DNA of 64,000 bases, from assembly GCF_027409185.1 (NCBI RefSeq), contig NC_084462.1, positions 183,758,071 through 183,822,070 of the forward strand, written 5' to 3'. The position numbers were made by a program, and so were the translations under genes. Origin of the DNA: Cynocephalus volans (lineage: Eukaryota; Chordata; Mammalia; Dermoptera; Cynocephalidae). The notes below the pieces were generated by a model. The model saw only the letters and a list, made by a program, of their open reading frames with translations, searched no databases and was not told where the DNA came from. Within the stretch, counting starts at the first letter, position 1, and each line of letters opens with the position of its first letter. Positions 1-10,329 of the stretch are shown here, piece by piece.

Positions 1-760
1 GTGAAAATCAACGTTCCTAAGCTGATAAAAATTCCTCTTCCTGAAAAAGAAAAAAAAAAATGGAGCAGAGACACTATTGCAGACTGAAGTAAATACACTC
101 ACATAAGCAATAGGGGACAGGAAAACACATCTCACATCAGAAATTCAAAATCTAAAAGTATAAGTGGGCAAAAGCGGGAAGGAAAAAAAAGCTGGCTAAA
201 GTCAGAAAAGATATGGAAGAAATAGAAAAAAATATCTCAGAAATGAAGGCTAAATTATAAGATGCCCCAAAAGAATAGATTTACATAAAGAAAGATAGTA
301 AAGAAAATAGGAAAGCAAACAAGAGAATGAAAATAGGTCATAAAAGTAGTAAGAAGGGCCAGGAGGAGGTGGTGGGCATGGGAACCAAGCAAAGAAGGAA
401 CTGTATACGCACAATCGGAGCCCTGAGGATGAAAAACAGAACACTGGCACAGGAACGCCAGCTAAAACCAGACTCCAAGGAAATGTTTCAGAAATAAAAG
501 ACTTGAATCGACAAATTGAAAGCCCCATCCCTATGAATGTCTGGGATGATTAACCTGGAACGATCAACTCTGAGAAAATCTCTAATGAAATTACTATGTT
601 TCAAAGACAAAGTAAAAATAACCTCACCAGAGCAAAAGAACTAGCCTGGCATCAGACTTCTCAAAAATCACTGCAAAGCACGGCAACGCTGGAGCGACAT
701 CTTTAAAATATCTGCGGACGAACGTGAACCACAGAGGCCATATCTACAGAGAAGACATTT
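1..760 (+). mobile_element. HAL1/L1-like LINE remnant
   Basis: A-rich, stop-filled sequence. From about 640 to 760 it resembles the 3' part of HAL1/old L1 elements (a stretch reading like 'cagacttctcaaaa' followed by 'gacatctttaaaat'). The first 480 bases are A-rich and fit an ORF1-like coiled-coil region only loosely. No ORF survives. The family is assigned from memory, and the 1-480 part is the least certain. Confidence 0.4.
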
Positions 761-869
761 TCAAGTTTCTGCAAGGTCATGGCTTTCTGAGCAAAAACTA
801 CTGATCACCTGGGTTAAAGGATACCTGAAAGGCAGACAAGCCTTAAGAGTTCCAGAAAGTGGAACACCC

Positions 870-1215
870 TGGAGACAGGTTTACAGCTTCATCTCCTTTT
901 CGGTGTGTGTTGTAACTTCAAAGTGGGATGAAACCCAGAGCTGTTCCTTTACATCCTGAAGGGCTGTAAACTAGGGACCTTCTCTTCCTGCAGAGAATCT
1001 GTTTACATCAGAAAGATAAGTTTGTCTCTCTCTCTCTCCCTGGGGTAGGGGGGCTTATATGTGCACTTCCCATATAAGCTCTAAGACTCATCATTTTGGG
1101 GTCCCTATCCTGTGGTGCGGAACTGGGTCTTGCACAGCCAGGTTCACCTCAATCTCCCCATGTTGCCCCAAGTGGGAAATGGGTCATAGGGAACCATTGC
1201 TAAGATATTCTGTAA
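870..1215. other. Unclassified block between two HAL1/L1 halves
   Basis: This less A-rich block sits between sequence that looks like consecutive parts of one LINE 3' region. It holds a TATA-like 'cttatatg', a CT-rich run and a GC-richer 3' half, which would fit a solo LTR inserted into the LINE. I did not find clear target-site duplications or recognise the family. Confidence 0.3.
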
Positions 1216-1229
1216 ATAAATAATGGTCA

Positions 1230-1690
1230 TCTTCCAACCCAGAAATCTTTTGCTAACATTTAGGCTGGCGTTAATAAGGATAAATATACAAATATATCAA
1301 TATCCAGCCAAGATGTCCTTCAAGCATCAAGGCTATAGAAAGCCATTTTAAACATAAAAGAGCTTGAGAATTTCTGAACCATGAGCCCTTCTTGAGGAAT
1401 CTACTAGAAAATTAACTTCATCCAACCCAAAAGATGACTGGGAATCTTCAGCAAAAGAACTGTCGCTGGGGAGTAGGGTGAAAGACTCACGTGCTAGTGT
1501 TATGTGTTGTGACAAAGCAGGAATAATGTGACTGAAAAATTGGAGGAGAAGAGAAAGGGAAAGAGAAAAATAGTACGAGCTCGTTAGTGGTGGCATAAGC
1601 AGTCGGTGGGAGTTAAAGTTACCAATGAACACTAACAAACCAACAGTGAAAGTTTAAATGAGAAAACAGGAAACTTAGGGGCATTTAAAA
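1230..1690 (+). mobile_element. HAL1/L1-like 3' continuation
   Basis: From about 1300 the sequence ('ccagccaagatgtccttcaa', then 'cttgaggaatctactag') matches the remembered layout of a HAL1/L1 3' region and follows on from the fragment ending near 760. It is non-coding and diverged. Confidence 0.45.
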
Positions 1691-1730
1691 AGTATGAGCA
1701 TAAAGGTAGCCATTAGAATACAAACCCCTA

Positions 1731-1843
1731 GGGCCGAGCCCCTCCCGGCGACGCTCCCGCCGCGGGTTCAGATCCTATATAGGAATGACCGGTGCACTCA
1801 CTGGCTGAGTGCCGGTCACGAAAAAATGACAAAAAAAAAAAAA
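1731..1843 (+). mobile_element. CYN-like tRNA-derived SINE with perfect TSD
   Basis: The body runs from 'gggccgagcccc' through a B-box-like 'gggttcagatcc' and 'ggaatgaccggtgcactcac' to an A-rich tail. It is flanked by a perfect 16-bp direct repeat, agaatacaaaccccta, at 1715-1730 and 1844-1859, so both insertion ends are exact. It has the left monomer plus only the start of the right one. The intact TSD indicates a relatively young insertion. Confidence 0.85.
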
Positions 1844-1974
1844 AGAATACAAACCCCTAAACAACAACAACAACAAAAAGAAAGATCAAAGTATACACAT
1901 CACATGGCAAATGTAACAATATACACATAATTATAAAATATTATAATGGCTGACACCGAACATTTATGTCTGAC

Positions 1975-2315
1975 TTAGTCCTTTCAGGCTGCCATAAAAA
2001 AGTATCCTAGACCAGGTAGTTTATTGCTCACAGTTCTGGAGGCTGGGAAGTCCAAGTTCAAGGTGCCAGCAGATTTAGCATCAGGTGAGGGCCCGCTCCT
2101 TGTAGACGGTACCTGCTATACGTCCTCACATGGTGGAAGGACAAACAGCTCCCTGAGCCTCTTTTATAAGGACATGAATGTCATGCGTGAGGGAGCAGCC
2201 CTTGTGACCTAATCACCTCCCAAAGGTTCAACCTCCTAATACCATCACCTTGGACATTAGGTTTTAACATATGAATTTGGGGGAGACACAAACATTCAGA
2301 GCATAGCAGAGTCGT
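1975..2315 (-). mobile_element. MLT1-like MaLR solo LTR, reverse orientation
   Basis: The block opens with 'ttagtcctttcaggctgcc', has the typical 'cacagttctggaggctggg' and 'gtcctcacatggtgga' landmarks, and closes with 'gggggagacacaaacattca'. This is the reverse complement of an MLT1-type ERVL-MaLR LTR. No internal retroviral genes are present, so it is a solo LTR. The subfamily is not determined. Confidence 0.7.
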
Positions 2316-2339
2316 GTTAATAAATGTTGATGGGATTGA

Positions 2340-2720
2340 CTCGCCTATTACAATGAAAAAAAGTCACCCGGCTCACATCAATATCCAACTATACGCTGTA
2401 TTCACGACACCTAAAGTAAAGTGATTCCAAAAGCTGAAAGCAAAGGGATTGACAAAGGTGTGTGAACATACACAGCAGTCAGAAGAGAGGTGGCAGTCCT
2501 GCTGTCAGAATAGAATTCAAGACAAAAAGCATTCAATGTGACAGAAGGATTTGTAATACAAGAACACACAGTTCACAACAAAGATAAGACTGTCATGTAA
2601 CAAATACCTCAGCAACCACCTTTATGAGCAAAAACACAGAAAACACAAGGAGTCATAGAAGAAAACTCCTAAGAGGGACATTAACATGTCACTCCTGGAA
2701 CAAGGCAGATCGAACCAACA
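2340..2720 (+). mobile_element. L1 ORF2 endonuclease-region remnant
   Basis: Diverged L1 ORF2 sequence in sense orientation, part of the endonuclease domain: the stretch around 'gaattcaagacaaaaagcat' aligns with the part of old L1M elements reading 'gactttaagacaaaa'. Frameshifts and stops throughout. It is probably the same L1 copy as the pieces at 3190-3500, 3606-3864 and 5545-5765. Confidence 0.6.
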
Positions 2721-2734
2721 AAAAAATGGGGGGT

Positions 2735-3170
2735 GGGGTATATCGGCTCGTGTCCTTCAGGAAGCAGCTGAGAGAGGCTGTGATGCAGGAGCTGTGTGAG
2801 GGGTGACATCTGCTAACGGTGAGGGCGAGGGGGACACAGCACTGCACAGGCAGAACCTCAGATGGAGAGACGTACATCTGATACAGTCTCGACAGCTGTG
2901 GGGAGATCTGCAAAGCCTGCACATTAGAGCAGTCCTGCGTGAGCAGAATTGGCCAGGCCCGAACATCCCACCTGGCACTGTTGCTGCCTGGGGCTGCCCG
3001 AGAAGACAGAGCATGGCCTTGGCCCAGACACTGCAGCAGGTCCCAAAGGCACTCCAGCTGCAGGCTGCCGGCTAACTACTCCCCTCTCAGCTGAGCGACA
3101 AGTTCTTTCTGGAAGGGAGTCCGAGTGCACACCTCCCTGGCTGCCACATAAAGATGTAGCAGATTTACAC
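2735..3170. other. Unclassified GC-richer insertion in L1
   Basis: About 435 bases of more GC-rich sequence lie between two L1 ORF2 pieces that should be near-contiguous, so this is probably another inserted repeat. It has short overlapping ORFs on both strands that show no recognisable protein. I could not assign a family. Confidence 0.35.
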
Positions 3171-3189
3171 AGCACAACCAGTAGGAGAG

Positions 3190-3500
3190 AGCTTACAGAT
3201 GTGTTTTATATTTATACACACACATTTAAGCCTGGAGAATACCAAATACACCTTCTCAGCCATTCACGAAACATTCATGAAAATTGATTATGTATAGTCA
3301 CAAAAAAATCAGTAAGCTTCACAGAGTAGAAACATTACCCAACAATCTCTGATCACAATACGATAAAACTAGAAATTACCAACAAATACAAAAAACCAAA
3401 AAGGCCCTGGCATTTGGAAAATTTTTTTAGTCTATTAAACAATTCTTGAGCGAACAGAGAATTACAAATCAAAATCATATTATTCCTTTTAGAAATAGGG
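3190..3500 (+). mobile_element. L1 ORF2 remnant, end of endonuclease domain
   Basis: Sense L1 ORF2 sequence: 'ctgatcacaatacgataaaa' followed by 'ctagaaattaccaacaaata' corresponds to the end of the endonuclease domain in old L1 families. Non-coding now. It is interrupted at about 3503 by a SINE and resumes at 3606. Confidence 0.65.
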
Positions 3501-3502
3501 AA

Positions 3503-3604
3503 GGGGCTGGCTGGTCAGCTCAGTTGGTTGGAGCGTGGTGCTGTTAATACCAAGGTCCAGAGTTTGATCCCTGCACCAGCCAGCTGCCAATAAATAAATA
3601 AATA
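3503..3604 (+). mobile_element. tRNA-Ile-like CYN monomer SINE
   Basis: Resembles a tRNA-Ile gene almost end to end. The A-box region is 'tcagctcagttggttgg', the anticodon-loop region is 'gtggtgctgttaatacc', and the B box is 'gagtttgatccc'. It is followed by a short AT-rich tail of repeated 'aata'. It is the single-unit form of the paired SINE at 27333 and sits inside an L1 remnant, so it is younger than that L1. Confidence 0.8.
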
Positions 3605-3605
3605 C

Positions 3606-3864
3606 ATAATGATAATGAAAATACTACATACCAGATGCCCTGGGATTTATTCAAGTTAATGTGTATAGCTCTGAACCATTTTTCAACAAAAATGAAAGAA
3701 AGAAAAAAGGAATTAAATTCCTGGTTCAAATAACTAGAAAAAGAACCACAAAATAAACCAAAGGAAGCACAAGGAATGAAGCAATAAAGACAAAAGCAGA
3801 CATCAATTAGGCAGGGAACGGAAAACACCTGACATAATTCATGTATCAAAATCCTGAATTTTTT
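3606..3864 (+). mobile_element. L1 ORF2 remnant, endonuclease-RT linker
   Basis: A-rich continuation of the same sense L1 ORF2. It ends in 'aatcctgaattttttt', the spot where the composite element at 3866 landed. After that element the L1 resumes with a copy of the same bases. Confidence 0.6.
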
Positions 3865-3865
3865 T

Positions 3866-5544
3866 AGGCTTCTGGTCAAGATGGCAGAATAGACGGTCCC
3901 CAGCATCACTCTCTCCCAGAAATCAACCAATTTACAACTATATAAAAAAGCAACAACAGCCAAGCTGGGGCCGCTAGAGCTCAGCAGTAGAAGAAGAGAG
4001 ACCTATGGAGTTCATGAGGCGGGAGAAGCCACGATGAGAGAAAGAAAAAACTGCTCGGAGCATTTTGGGCTGCAGCCACTTTAAAGCTGGAGCTGCTGAG
4101 TGCACAGAGCAGGAGCCGGCAGAAGCCGCAGCTGTGCCCTTTAGATGGAGTTGCTTGGAGGCAGCAGGGGAGAAGAGGGCCTTGGTGGCCCCCAGGACAG
4201 CAAGACCACTAGCAGGGTTCCCGTGGACCCACACAGGAGCACGGGGCCAGAACAGCTGAAAAAGGGGAGCCACTCAGAGGCCGGTGAGTCATCACAAGGG
4301 ACCAGCACATGGCCCGTCCCATGGGAAATGTTTGGAGCATGGGCAGTGGGGGAGACAGGCCCACCAGGAGAACACTGGGACACAGCAAGGACAGCCGATT
4401 TGCCCCCCAATCAGCACAGGACCACTCAGAGGAGACTGGTCAGGAATATAGAATTGCATGGGGTGAAGTTTGATGAAAATACTCAGGCCCAGATCAGAGT
4501 TTCTATACAACCCAGGTGCACTGGGTCTCTGGAGAGCTGGAAGTACAACTAAAGTCAACCGTTATAACCTGAGCTGCACAAAAAGCCTTCCCTAGGGAAC
4601 TGGCAGCAAAGCAGCAATTTAGCTCAACCACACAGCTCAAGTACTGATTCCCACTGGAAGTTCCCCCACTTTAGATGAAAACAAAGGACAAAAAAATTAG
4701 TTCCGACTCAGAGACACCGCCAGCGCTTTGGGCCCACCCTGGGATGTGAGGCATGGAGCCAGGTACCAGACCCACCTCCCACAACCAGGCACACTGTGCC
4801 AGTGCCTCAGGGGCCACCCGGGGACCCAAGGCTTGGATCCAGGGACCGGACCCCCCTCCCCCAACCTGACACACTGCACAGCACCTCGGGGCCCACCTGG
4901 GGACCTGAGACATGGAGGTGGAGACTGGACCCCCTCCCACAGCCAGACAGACCACACCAGTGCCTCAGGGCCTGCCTGCAGACCTGAAACATGGAGCTGG
5001 AGACTGGACTCACCTCCCACAACCCGGCACACTGCTTGTGCCAAAGAGCATGCCAAAAACATCACCTCCATGTGGGAGGCGTGCCATAGCCACCACAATA
5101 ACCATGGCTGCTTTGAAAGCAGCTAGATGTCACAACCACCATGCAGATGGTCCGCCAGCCACTGGAATGAGTTGACACAAGGAGAGTCACCAGCAGAGAC
5201 CAAAGAAAAGAAGAGGATGTCTCTTTCCACAAAGTCCATCCCAGAGTGACAGAAGCAGCTTCTGCTCTATGATAATATTGGGGGACCTGATCACACCTCT
5301 CAGCATTGGACAGATCATCTAGGCAACAAGTCAACAGAGTAACCATTACTCTTTCAGAAGGAGGAAAGAAATCTAGGGTAATTAGAGGGGGGAGGGGAGG
5401 GGGAGAGATTGGACAAGGGGCATAAAGAATAATTACGATTTGTACCAATATACATGCTAGTGATATTGATTTGATCAACATATGTCAACGTTGAAGCCCC
5501 AAAATATGTATAATCAATTTTGATTTAAGAAAAAAAAATTTTTT
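3866..5544 (+). mobile_element. 1.68-kb composite non-autonomous L1-type element
   Basis: The element starts with 'aggcttctggtcaagatggc', like an L1 5' UTR, and runs about 860 bases in L1 5'UTR-like sequence. It then has four GC-rich tandem units of about 79 bp (4730-5045). The 3' part (about 5170-5528) has a G-rich tract, 'gaggggggaggggaggggga', then an AT-rich end and a short A-tail. Flanking direct repeats are aatcctgaattttttt (3850-3865) and aatcctgatttttt (5545-5558). The host L1 ORF2 continues on both sides, which supports exact ends. There is no ORF1 or ORF2, so it must have moved with L1 machinery in trans. The layout (5' region, VNTR, 3' end, A-tail) recalls SVA-type composites but the sequence is different. 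Alternative: a one-off internal deletion of a full-length L1. Confidence 0.75.
4730..5045 (+). repeat. Four 79-bp GC-rich tandem units (VNTR)
   Basis: Units begin near 4730, 4810, 4888 and 4968, spacing 80, 78 and 80. Each has the order 'gggcccacctggggacctga', a 'catggag..tgga.act' core, 'cccacctccc' and 'cacactg..ccagtgcctca'. They sit in the middle of the composite element. Confidence 0.85.
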
Positions 5545-5765
5545 AATCCTGATTTTTTAAATTAACAAAATAGGCAAACCATAAGCTAACCTAATCATTA
5601 AAAAAAGAAAAAAAAAGGAGAAAGTCCAAATACACAAAATAAGAAATAATGAAAAGAAAATAATCATTGGAACAGAAGAAATGCTTGAAATCATGGGATA
5701 GTTTGCAGACATTTATGCAAATAAACATGAAAACCTTGATGGTATGGGTTAAATTGCTTTTTAAA
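5545..5765 (+). mobile_element. L1 ORF2 remnant, start of RT region
   Basis: After the composite element, sense L1 ORF2 resumes with 'taaattaacaaaataggcaa', corresponding to the L1 stretch 'gataaacaaaattgacaaa'. It continues through 'atttatgcaaataaacatga'. It is the continuation of the L1 at 3606-3864. Confidence 0.65.
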
Positions 5766-6084
5766 AAAAAAGTGATCTCTGCTTCAGCACAGTTGGTTAA
5801 GGTGAGGTCCCGCTGGAGCAGGGTCACCCCTCATCCGACGTGACCGCAGTCCGTGCAAGAGGGAAATTTGGATGCAACACACAGGTGGAGGAAGGCCCCG
5901 TGTGAGGACACAGCAGAGACAGAAGTGACCCATCTGCAAAGATGACCAGCCAACCACCAGGACTGGGAAGGCGCAAGGAAGGGTCCTCAGGAGACTTGAG
6001 AGGGAGCACGACCCTGCTGACACCTGTGTCCTCCGGTTGTTTTGAAGCTGGGACAGTCCCTATCTTCTGGGTGTGCTGACGGAA
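5766..6084. other. Intergenic, nothing recognised
   Basis: No gene, RNA or repeat recognised. A short 'cacagttggttaagg' near 5788 could be a SINE 5' fragment, but it is too short to call. Confidence 0.4.
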
Positions 6085-6485
6085 GGGTCTTTGGGTGGTG
6101 TTGCTCGTTCACAAGTTTAGGTAAGTAGTTGCTGTTCAGACCTAACCAATCTCCAATTTCCTTTATGATTTCCTCTTTGAAGATGAATTATTGATAAATG
6201 TTTTTACCCATTTCCCAACGATGGGTTCTATTACCTTTTGTAACTGACTTCTAAGTTCACTACGGTTTGATCAGAGAACATGGCCCGCACGACCCGCTTC
6301 TCCGTGCATTTCAAATGAAGCCAGTTTCTGTAGATGCTCCGAGGGTGCTCAGGAAGGAGGTGGCACCTCCGATCGGGTCCAGTTGCCTGCGTGTGTCCAT
6401 CCGATTTAAACTGCTGGATTGTGCTTTCTGTGTCTTTCCTGTCCTTACTCATTTTTACAATTGTTTATCAGTTACTGGTGACTCC
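6085..6485 (-). mobile_element. L1 ORF2 remnant, antisense
   Basis: Reverse-orientation L1 ORF2: 'ggtttgatcagagaacatgg' is the complement of the end of the endonuclease region, and 'gtttatcagttactggtgac' is a landmark further upstream in the same domain. Opposite in strand to the L1 at 2.3-5.8 kb, so a separate copy. Confidence 0.6.
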
Positions 6486-6689
6486 TGAGTATTTGAAATA
6501 TGACCAGTCCAACTGGTGTGACAAACTGAATTTTAAATTTTATGTAGTGTTAATTAACTTAAACTTAAATAGCTACATTTAGCTAGTGCTACAGTATGGT
6601 ACAGGGTAGGCATAAAGGTTGGTCTGTTTCACAAGTGGCACTGGGAACGCTGGCTTTCTGCACGGGACAGATTAAATCGATTCCTCTTA

Positions 6690-7065
6690 TGCCATATGTG
6701 CATTAAATTCCACGTGGATTAAATACCAAAATGTGAAAAGCAAAACTATAAAACCTTTAGAAGAAAGCATAGGAGATTATGTCTATGACATTGGTGATGA
6801 GAACAGTTTCTTAAACAAGCCACAAAATTAACAAACAGTAAAGAAACATATGGACAAACTTGTCTAGCTTAAAATGTAAAATGTCTGAATGTCAAAAACA
6901 TACTACAAACAAGGTGAAAAGGCAGACACGGGCTTGGGGAGAATCTTTGCACTGCATGTGACCAACAGAATTACAATCCGGAATGCACGAGGAACTCCTG
7001 TGAAAATCAATTAGACAGAAAAAAGACAGAGAGCCCAGTTGAAAACTTGGGCGGAGGACACGGTC
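6690..7065 (+). mobile_element. Old L1 (L1M-type) 3' ORF2 remnant
   Basis: Sense sequence with the landmarks of the last part of ORF2 in old L1s: 'aaaacctttagaagaaagca', then 'cttggggagaatctttgcac', then 'gaggaactcctgtgaaaatc'. Non-coding. Confidence 0.65.
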
Positions 7066-7069
7066 AGGG

Positions 7070-10050
7070 GACAGTGTGTCCCCAGCTCTTCATGCTTCCA
7101 TGCGAGGGATGCCCTCCAGAGAGGGTGAGCCCCAGGACAGGCAGCTGGCAGGCACGGGCTTCGCCTGTAGCGGATGGGACAACCTCTTAGGAGGCTGTGC
7201 TCTGGGGACTTTGGCCCTTTTCTTCTGTCCTCCGCCCTGAACCACTGCCGAGCAGCCATCCCTTCAGCCTGCACACCTCACGACATCCCCCAGGAGGGTT
7301 GTCCCAGGTGGGCAGCGGTGCCGGGTGGGCCTTGGCCACACACCTGGGCGTGCCTGGCTCTTGCTCTGCTGAGTCTTACTCAGATGAGGGACACCAGGGA
7401 CCCAACAAAAAGGAGCAGGCAATTCCCAGGGGAAAGAACCAGACCAGCCAATGTGCATGTAGGGAGCTGCTTTGGATGCAGGCAGATGCTGGCCAGGACA
7501 CAGGGACGCCACTTCCCGGCCAGCGCCTGAGAGCGTCAGCAGCTCTTACACCCGCCAGGGGTGGCGCGGTGGGGATGTGGCTGTCACTCTCGGTTTCTTC
7601 TAGAGGGAGCTGTCACACACAAATACCACGAGTGTTAACCTCTCTTTGATCTGATGGCGAGTGTTTAGACGCCAGTTGTATTATTGTCTGCACCTCCGTG
7701 TAGACTGGACGTAGCTGGTCACTTAGTCATGCCCTTCAGGGACGAGCTCCTCTGTCACACGCAGCTGCTTGTTTTCCATAAGTACATCATCAAAGAGTAA
7801 GATATTTTGCCTCGTGCAGAGCCCATTTTTGCCCCCAAGGGGTGACATTGCCACTGCTGAGAGTATGTGGTCCAGTGCAAAGTGGACATGATGACTCGGC
7901 CAGCGTGATTGTACCAGGCTGGGACAGAATGACAGTGGACGGGAGCACAAGCAAGGCTGCCCCCTGACCTGGCCTGAGTCCCCACGGCATAAGGTGGCCG
8001 CGCTGCCAGGGCCAGCCTGGAGAGATGAGCCCACGAACCCCAGCCTCCCACCCGCTGTCCTGCCACCTCCGGCCAGTGGACACAGCCTTCCCTGGCACCA
8101 GGCCTCAGCTTGTCACCCCGGCCATGCGCTGCCATCTCTTCCTGGCTCAGAACCAGCCTCACTGGCCTCTGCCTTGTTCTTGACAAATGCAGCCCAATCC
8201 ACGGCCTGTTAGAGGCTCCGGGGAAACGGGCACTGATTTAATGACTGTAATAGATGACATCCATCTGGCCATCAGGTGAGCAATCACTGCCGTGAACTGC
8301 CCACCAGGCTCTGTGGCGGCAGGGGGTGTCCTGCTTGTCCGGGACTCGAGCCCTGGCCTGAGGGGTCCAAGCAGGGCTGGGGGAGTTTGGCAGGTGGGGC
8401 CGGCTCTGAGCCCGCCCTGTCCATGCAGGGCAGCTGCTGGTGTGACCCCCTCCCAGGCCACACTGAGGTGAGCAGCTGGGGCCCAAAGGCGGACGGGGTC
8501 CCTTGCCTATATCTCCTCCCCATGTCATAACCCCCTGAATCCCACCAACCTGGACCGGCACTGGGACCAACCCTGTTCTCTCCAACCCCACCTGGGACCT
8601 TGGCTGAGCACTGCTCAGGGTCCCACTGTGAATGGGCTGAGACCAGTGCCCGCCTCCCCACTCTGCCGCCCCCACTGCCCGACTACCCAAGCGGGACCAC
8701 CTGCAGAGGGAAAGAGCCAGCACTGATCGGACCCCTAACAGCAGCCCAGAACCATCATCTCTGTCTTACAGGAAGGGAAATTGAGGCACAGAGAGGTGAG
8801 GTGACTTGACCAAGCACCAGCCTGGCCTCCTGACCCCAGAGTCTGTGCCTCTCAGGAAAAAGAAGAAAGAAGTGGGCCCATCCCCCAACCCAATTCCAGG
8901 GACGTGGGGTGTAGATGCACACCCAGAAGGCCTAGTGCCCCACAGCCTGCTGATCCCGAAGGGGAGAGGACCCAGCCCCGGCAGCCCAGCCCAGCACTGT
9001 CCCAGACAGAACCCAGGGAACAGGCTGCCAGTGCCAGGACACCTACAGAGAGGGCGACAGGGCCACCCAGGGTGCCGAACACCCCTCTAACAACTGAACG
9101 GGACCTGGGGACTTCAGGTCGATGCTGTAAGGGATGTTTTCTCTGGAGAAGAGCCCTCTGCTCCACAGGAGAGAAGGCAGCCTGCACCAGGGATTTACTT
9201 CTGTGTGTAGTCGGAGCAGAAACTATGCACAGGCAGGTGGGGGAGGAACAGGGGTCAGAGCCCCAGCCTGCTGAGACCCTGACAGCAACCAAGAGAAGAT
9301 TCTGAAATGGGAGCCCATTCAGGGTGGAATCCATCCAGGTGAGCTGTACTGGGCAGGTGAACAGTAACAGGTTCTGCATGTCCCCGCAAAAGCCAGCTGT
9401 CTGGGGCAGGGAGAGGCATCAAAGCTCAGCAGTCACAGGAGGGAGGGGCCCCAGGAGGGGGGCATCTTGCATTCCACCAACCCCATGAGTCCCCCTAGCG
9501 CTGACGCAGGCCCTGATGGACGCACGGCAGGTGGGCCTGACACATGCCCAGGTGATGGACACCTCGATTAAGGCATGAACAGGCACCCAAGGAGCCCGGG
9601 GAGATGCACCTGCCACCCAGAGAGTCCTAGAGTTCCTGGAGGGGTCAGCAGTGTGACAGCCAGTGGGGGACAGCTTCCACTGCATCAGCAAGCAAGGGGT
9701 GCTCAGAAGGCAGAAAGGGAAGGGCCTCACCCGCTGAGCCAGCCAGGCCTGCCAGGATGTTGGTTCAGTCCCCAACTGCTGGGGGACATGTGCCCCAGGG
9801 ATCTGCTGAAGGGAGGGGCTTTCTGGCTTGCAAGAGTTGGGCAAGAAGCCCATGGCTGAAGGTCACAAAAGGAGGGGCTCCAGTCGGCTAGACGGTGTGG
9901 TCCAAGCCCCACTTCCCCACCTGAGGTGCGATGATTCCACAGACGTCCCCTCCAATGTCCCCCCTGCTGACCCAGTGGTCCACTAGGACCCCATCCCAGC
10001 TTTCGCGCCAGCCCTCTGCAGATCCATCCTCCCCGCCCCCACCTCCTTCC
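7070..10050. other. GC-rich intergenic DNA without a gene
   Basis: Mostly single-copy-looking, GC-rich sequence. The many short ORFs overlap on both strands, have no recognisable domains and carry no convincing splice context. Only the MIR listed separately at 8750-8850 was recognised. Confidence 0.6.
8750..8850 (-). mobile_element. MIR SINE fragment, antisense
   Basis: 'gaagggaaattgaggcacag' followed by 'aggtgaggtgacttgaccaa' is the reverse complement of the conserved MIR core (the 'cctcagtttcctcatctg' region). Confidence 0.7.
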
Positions 10051-10055
10051 TTCCT

Positions 10056-10318
10056 GTCTGTCTTAGCTCAGGCTGTAATGAAGCACCACAGGCTGGGTGG
10101 TGCAAACAACGGGCATTTACTCTCTCAGTCTGGGTGCTGAAAGTCTGAGCTACGGGTGCTGGCAGGGTCGGTTTCTGGTGAGGACTCACTTCCCAGCCTG
10201 CAGACGGCAGCCTCCTCGCTGCGTCCTCACATGGCTGAGACAGAGGGACAAAGCTCTCTCGGGTCTCTTACAAGATCCCATCATGAGGCCCCACCCTTAC
10301 GACCTCATCTGACCTGGC
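10056..10318 (-). mobile_element. MLT1-like LTR fragment, antisense
   Basis: Begins 'tgtcttagctcaggctg', has 'cacaggctgggtggtgcaaa', 'cctgcagacggcagcctcct' and 'gcgtcctcacatggctgaga', and breaks off after 'cccacccttacgacctcatc'. Same MaLR family type as the LTRs at 1975 and 16408; the end is missing. Confidence 0.65.
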
Positions 10319-10329
10319 AGGGAAACAGG

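Noticed and set aside
3503..3575. Possible tRNA-Ile gene
   Set aside because: Mismatched stems, no discriminator and terminator layout, and an AT-rich SINE tail follow it.
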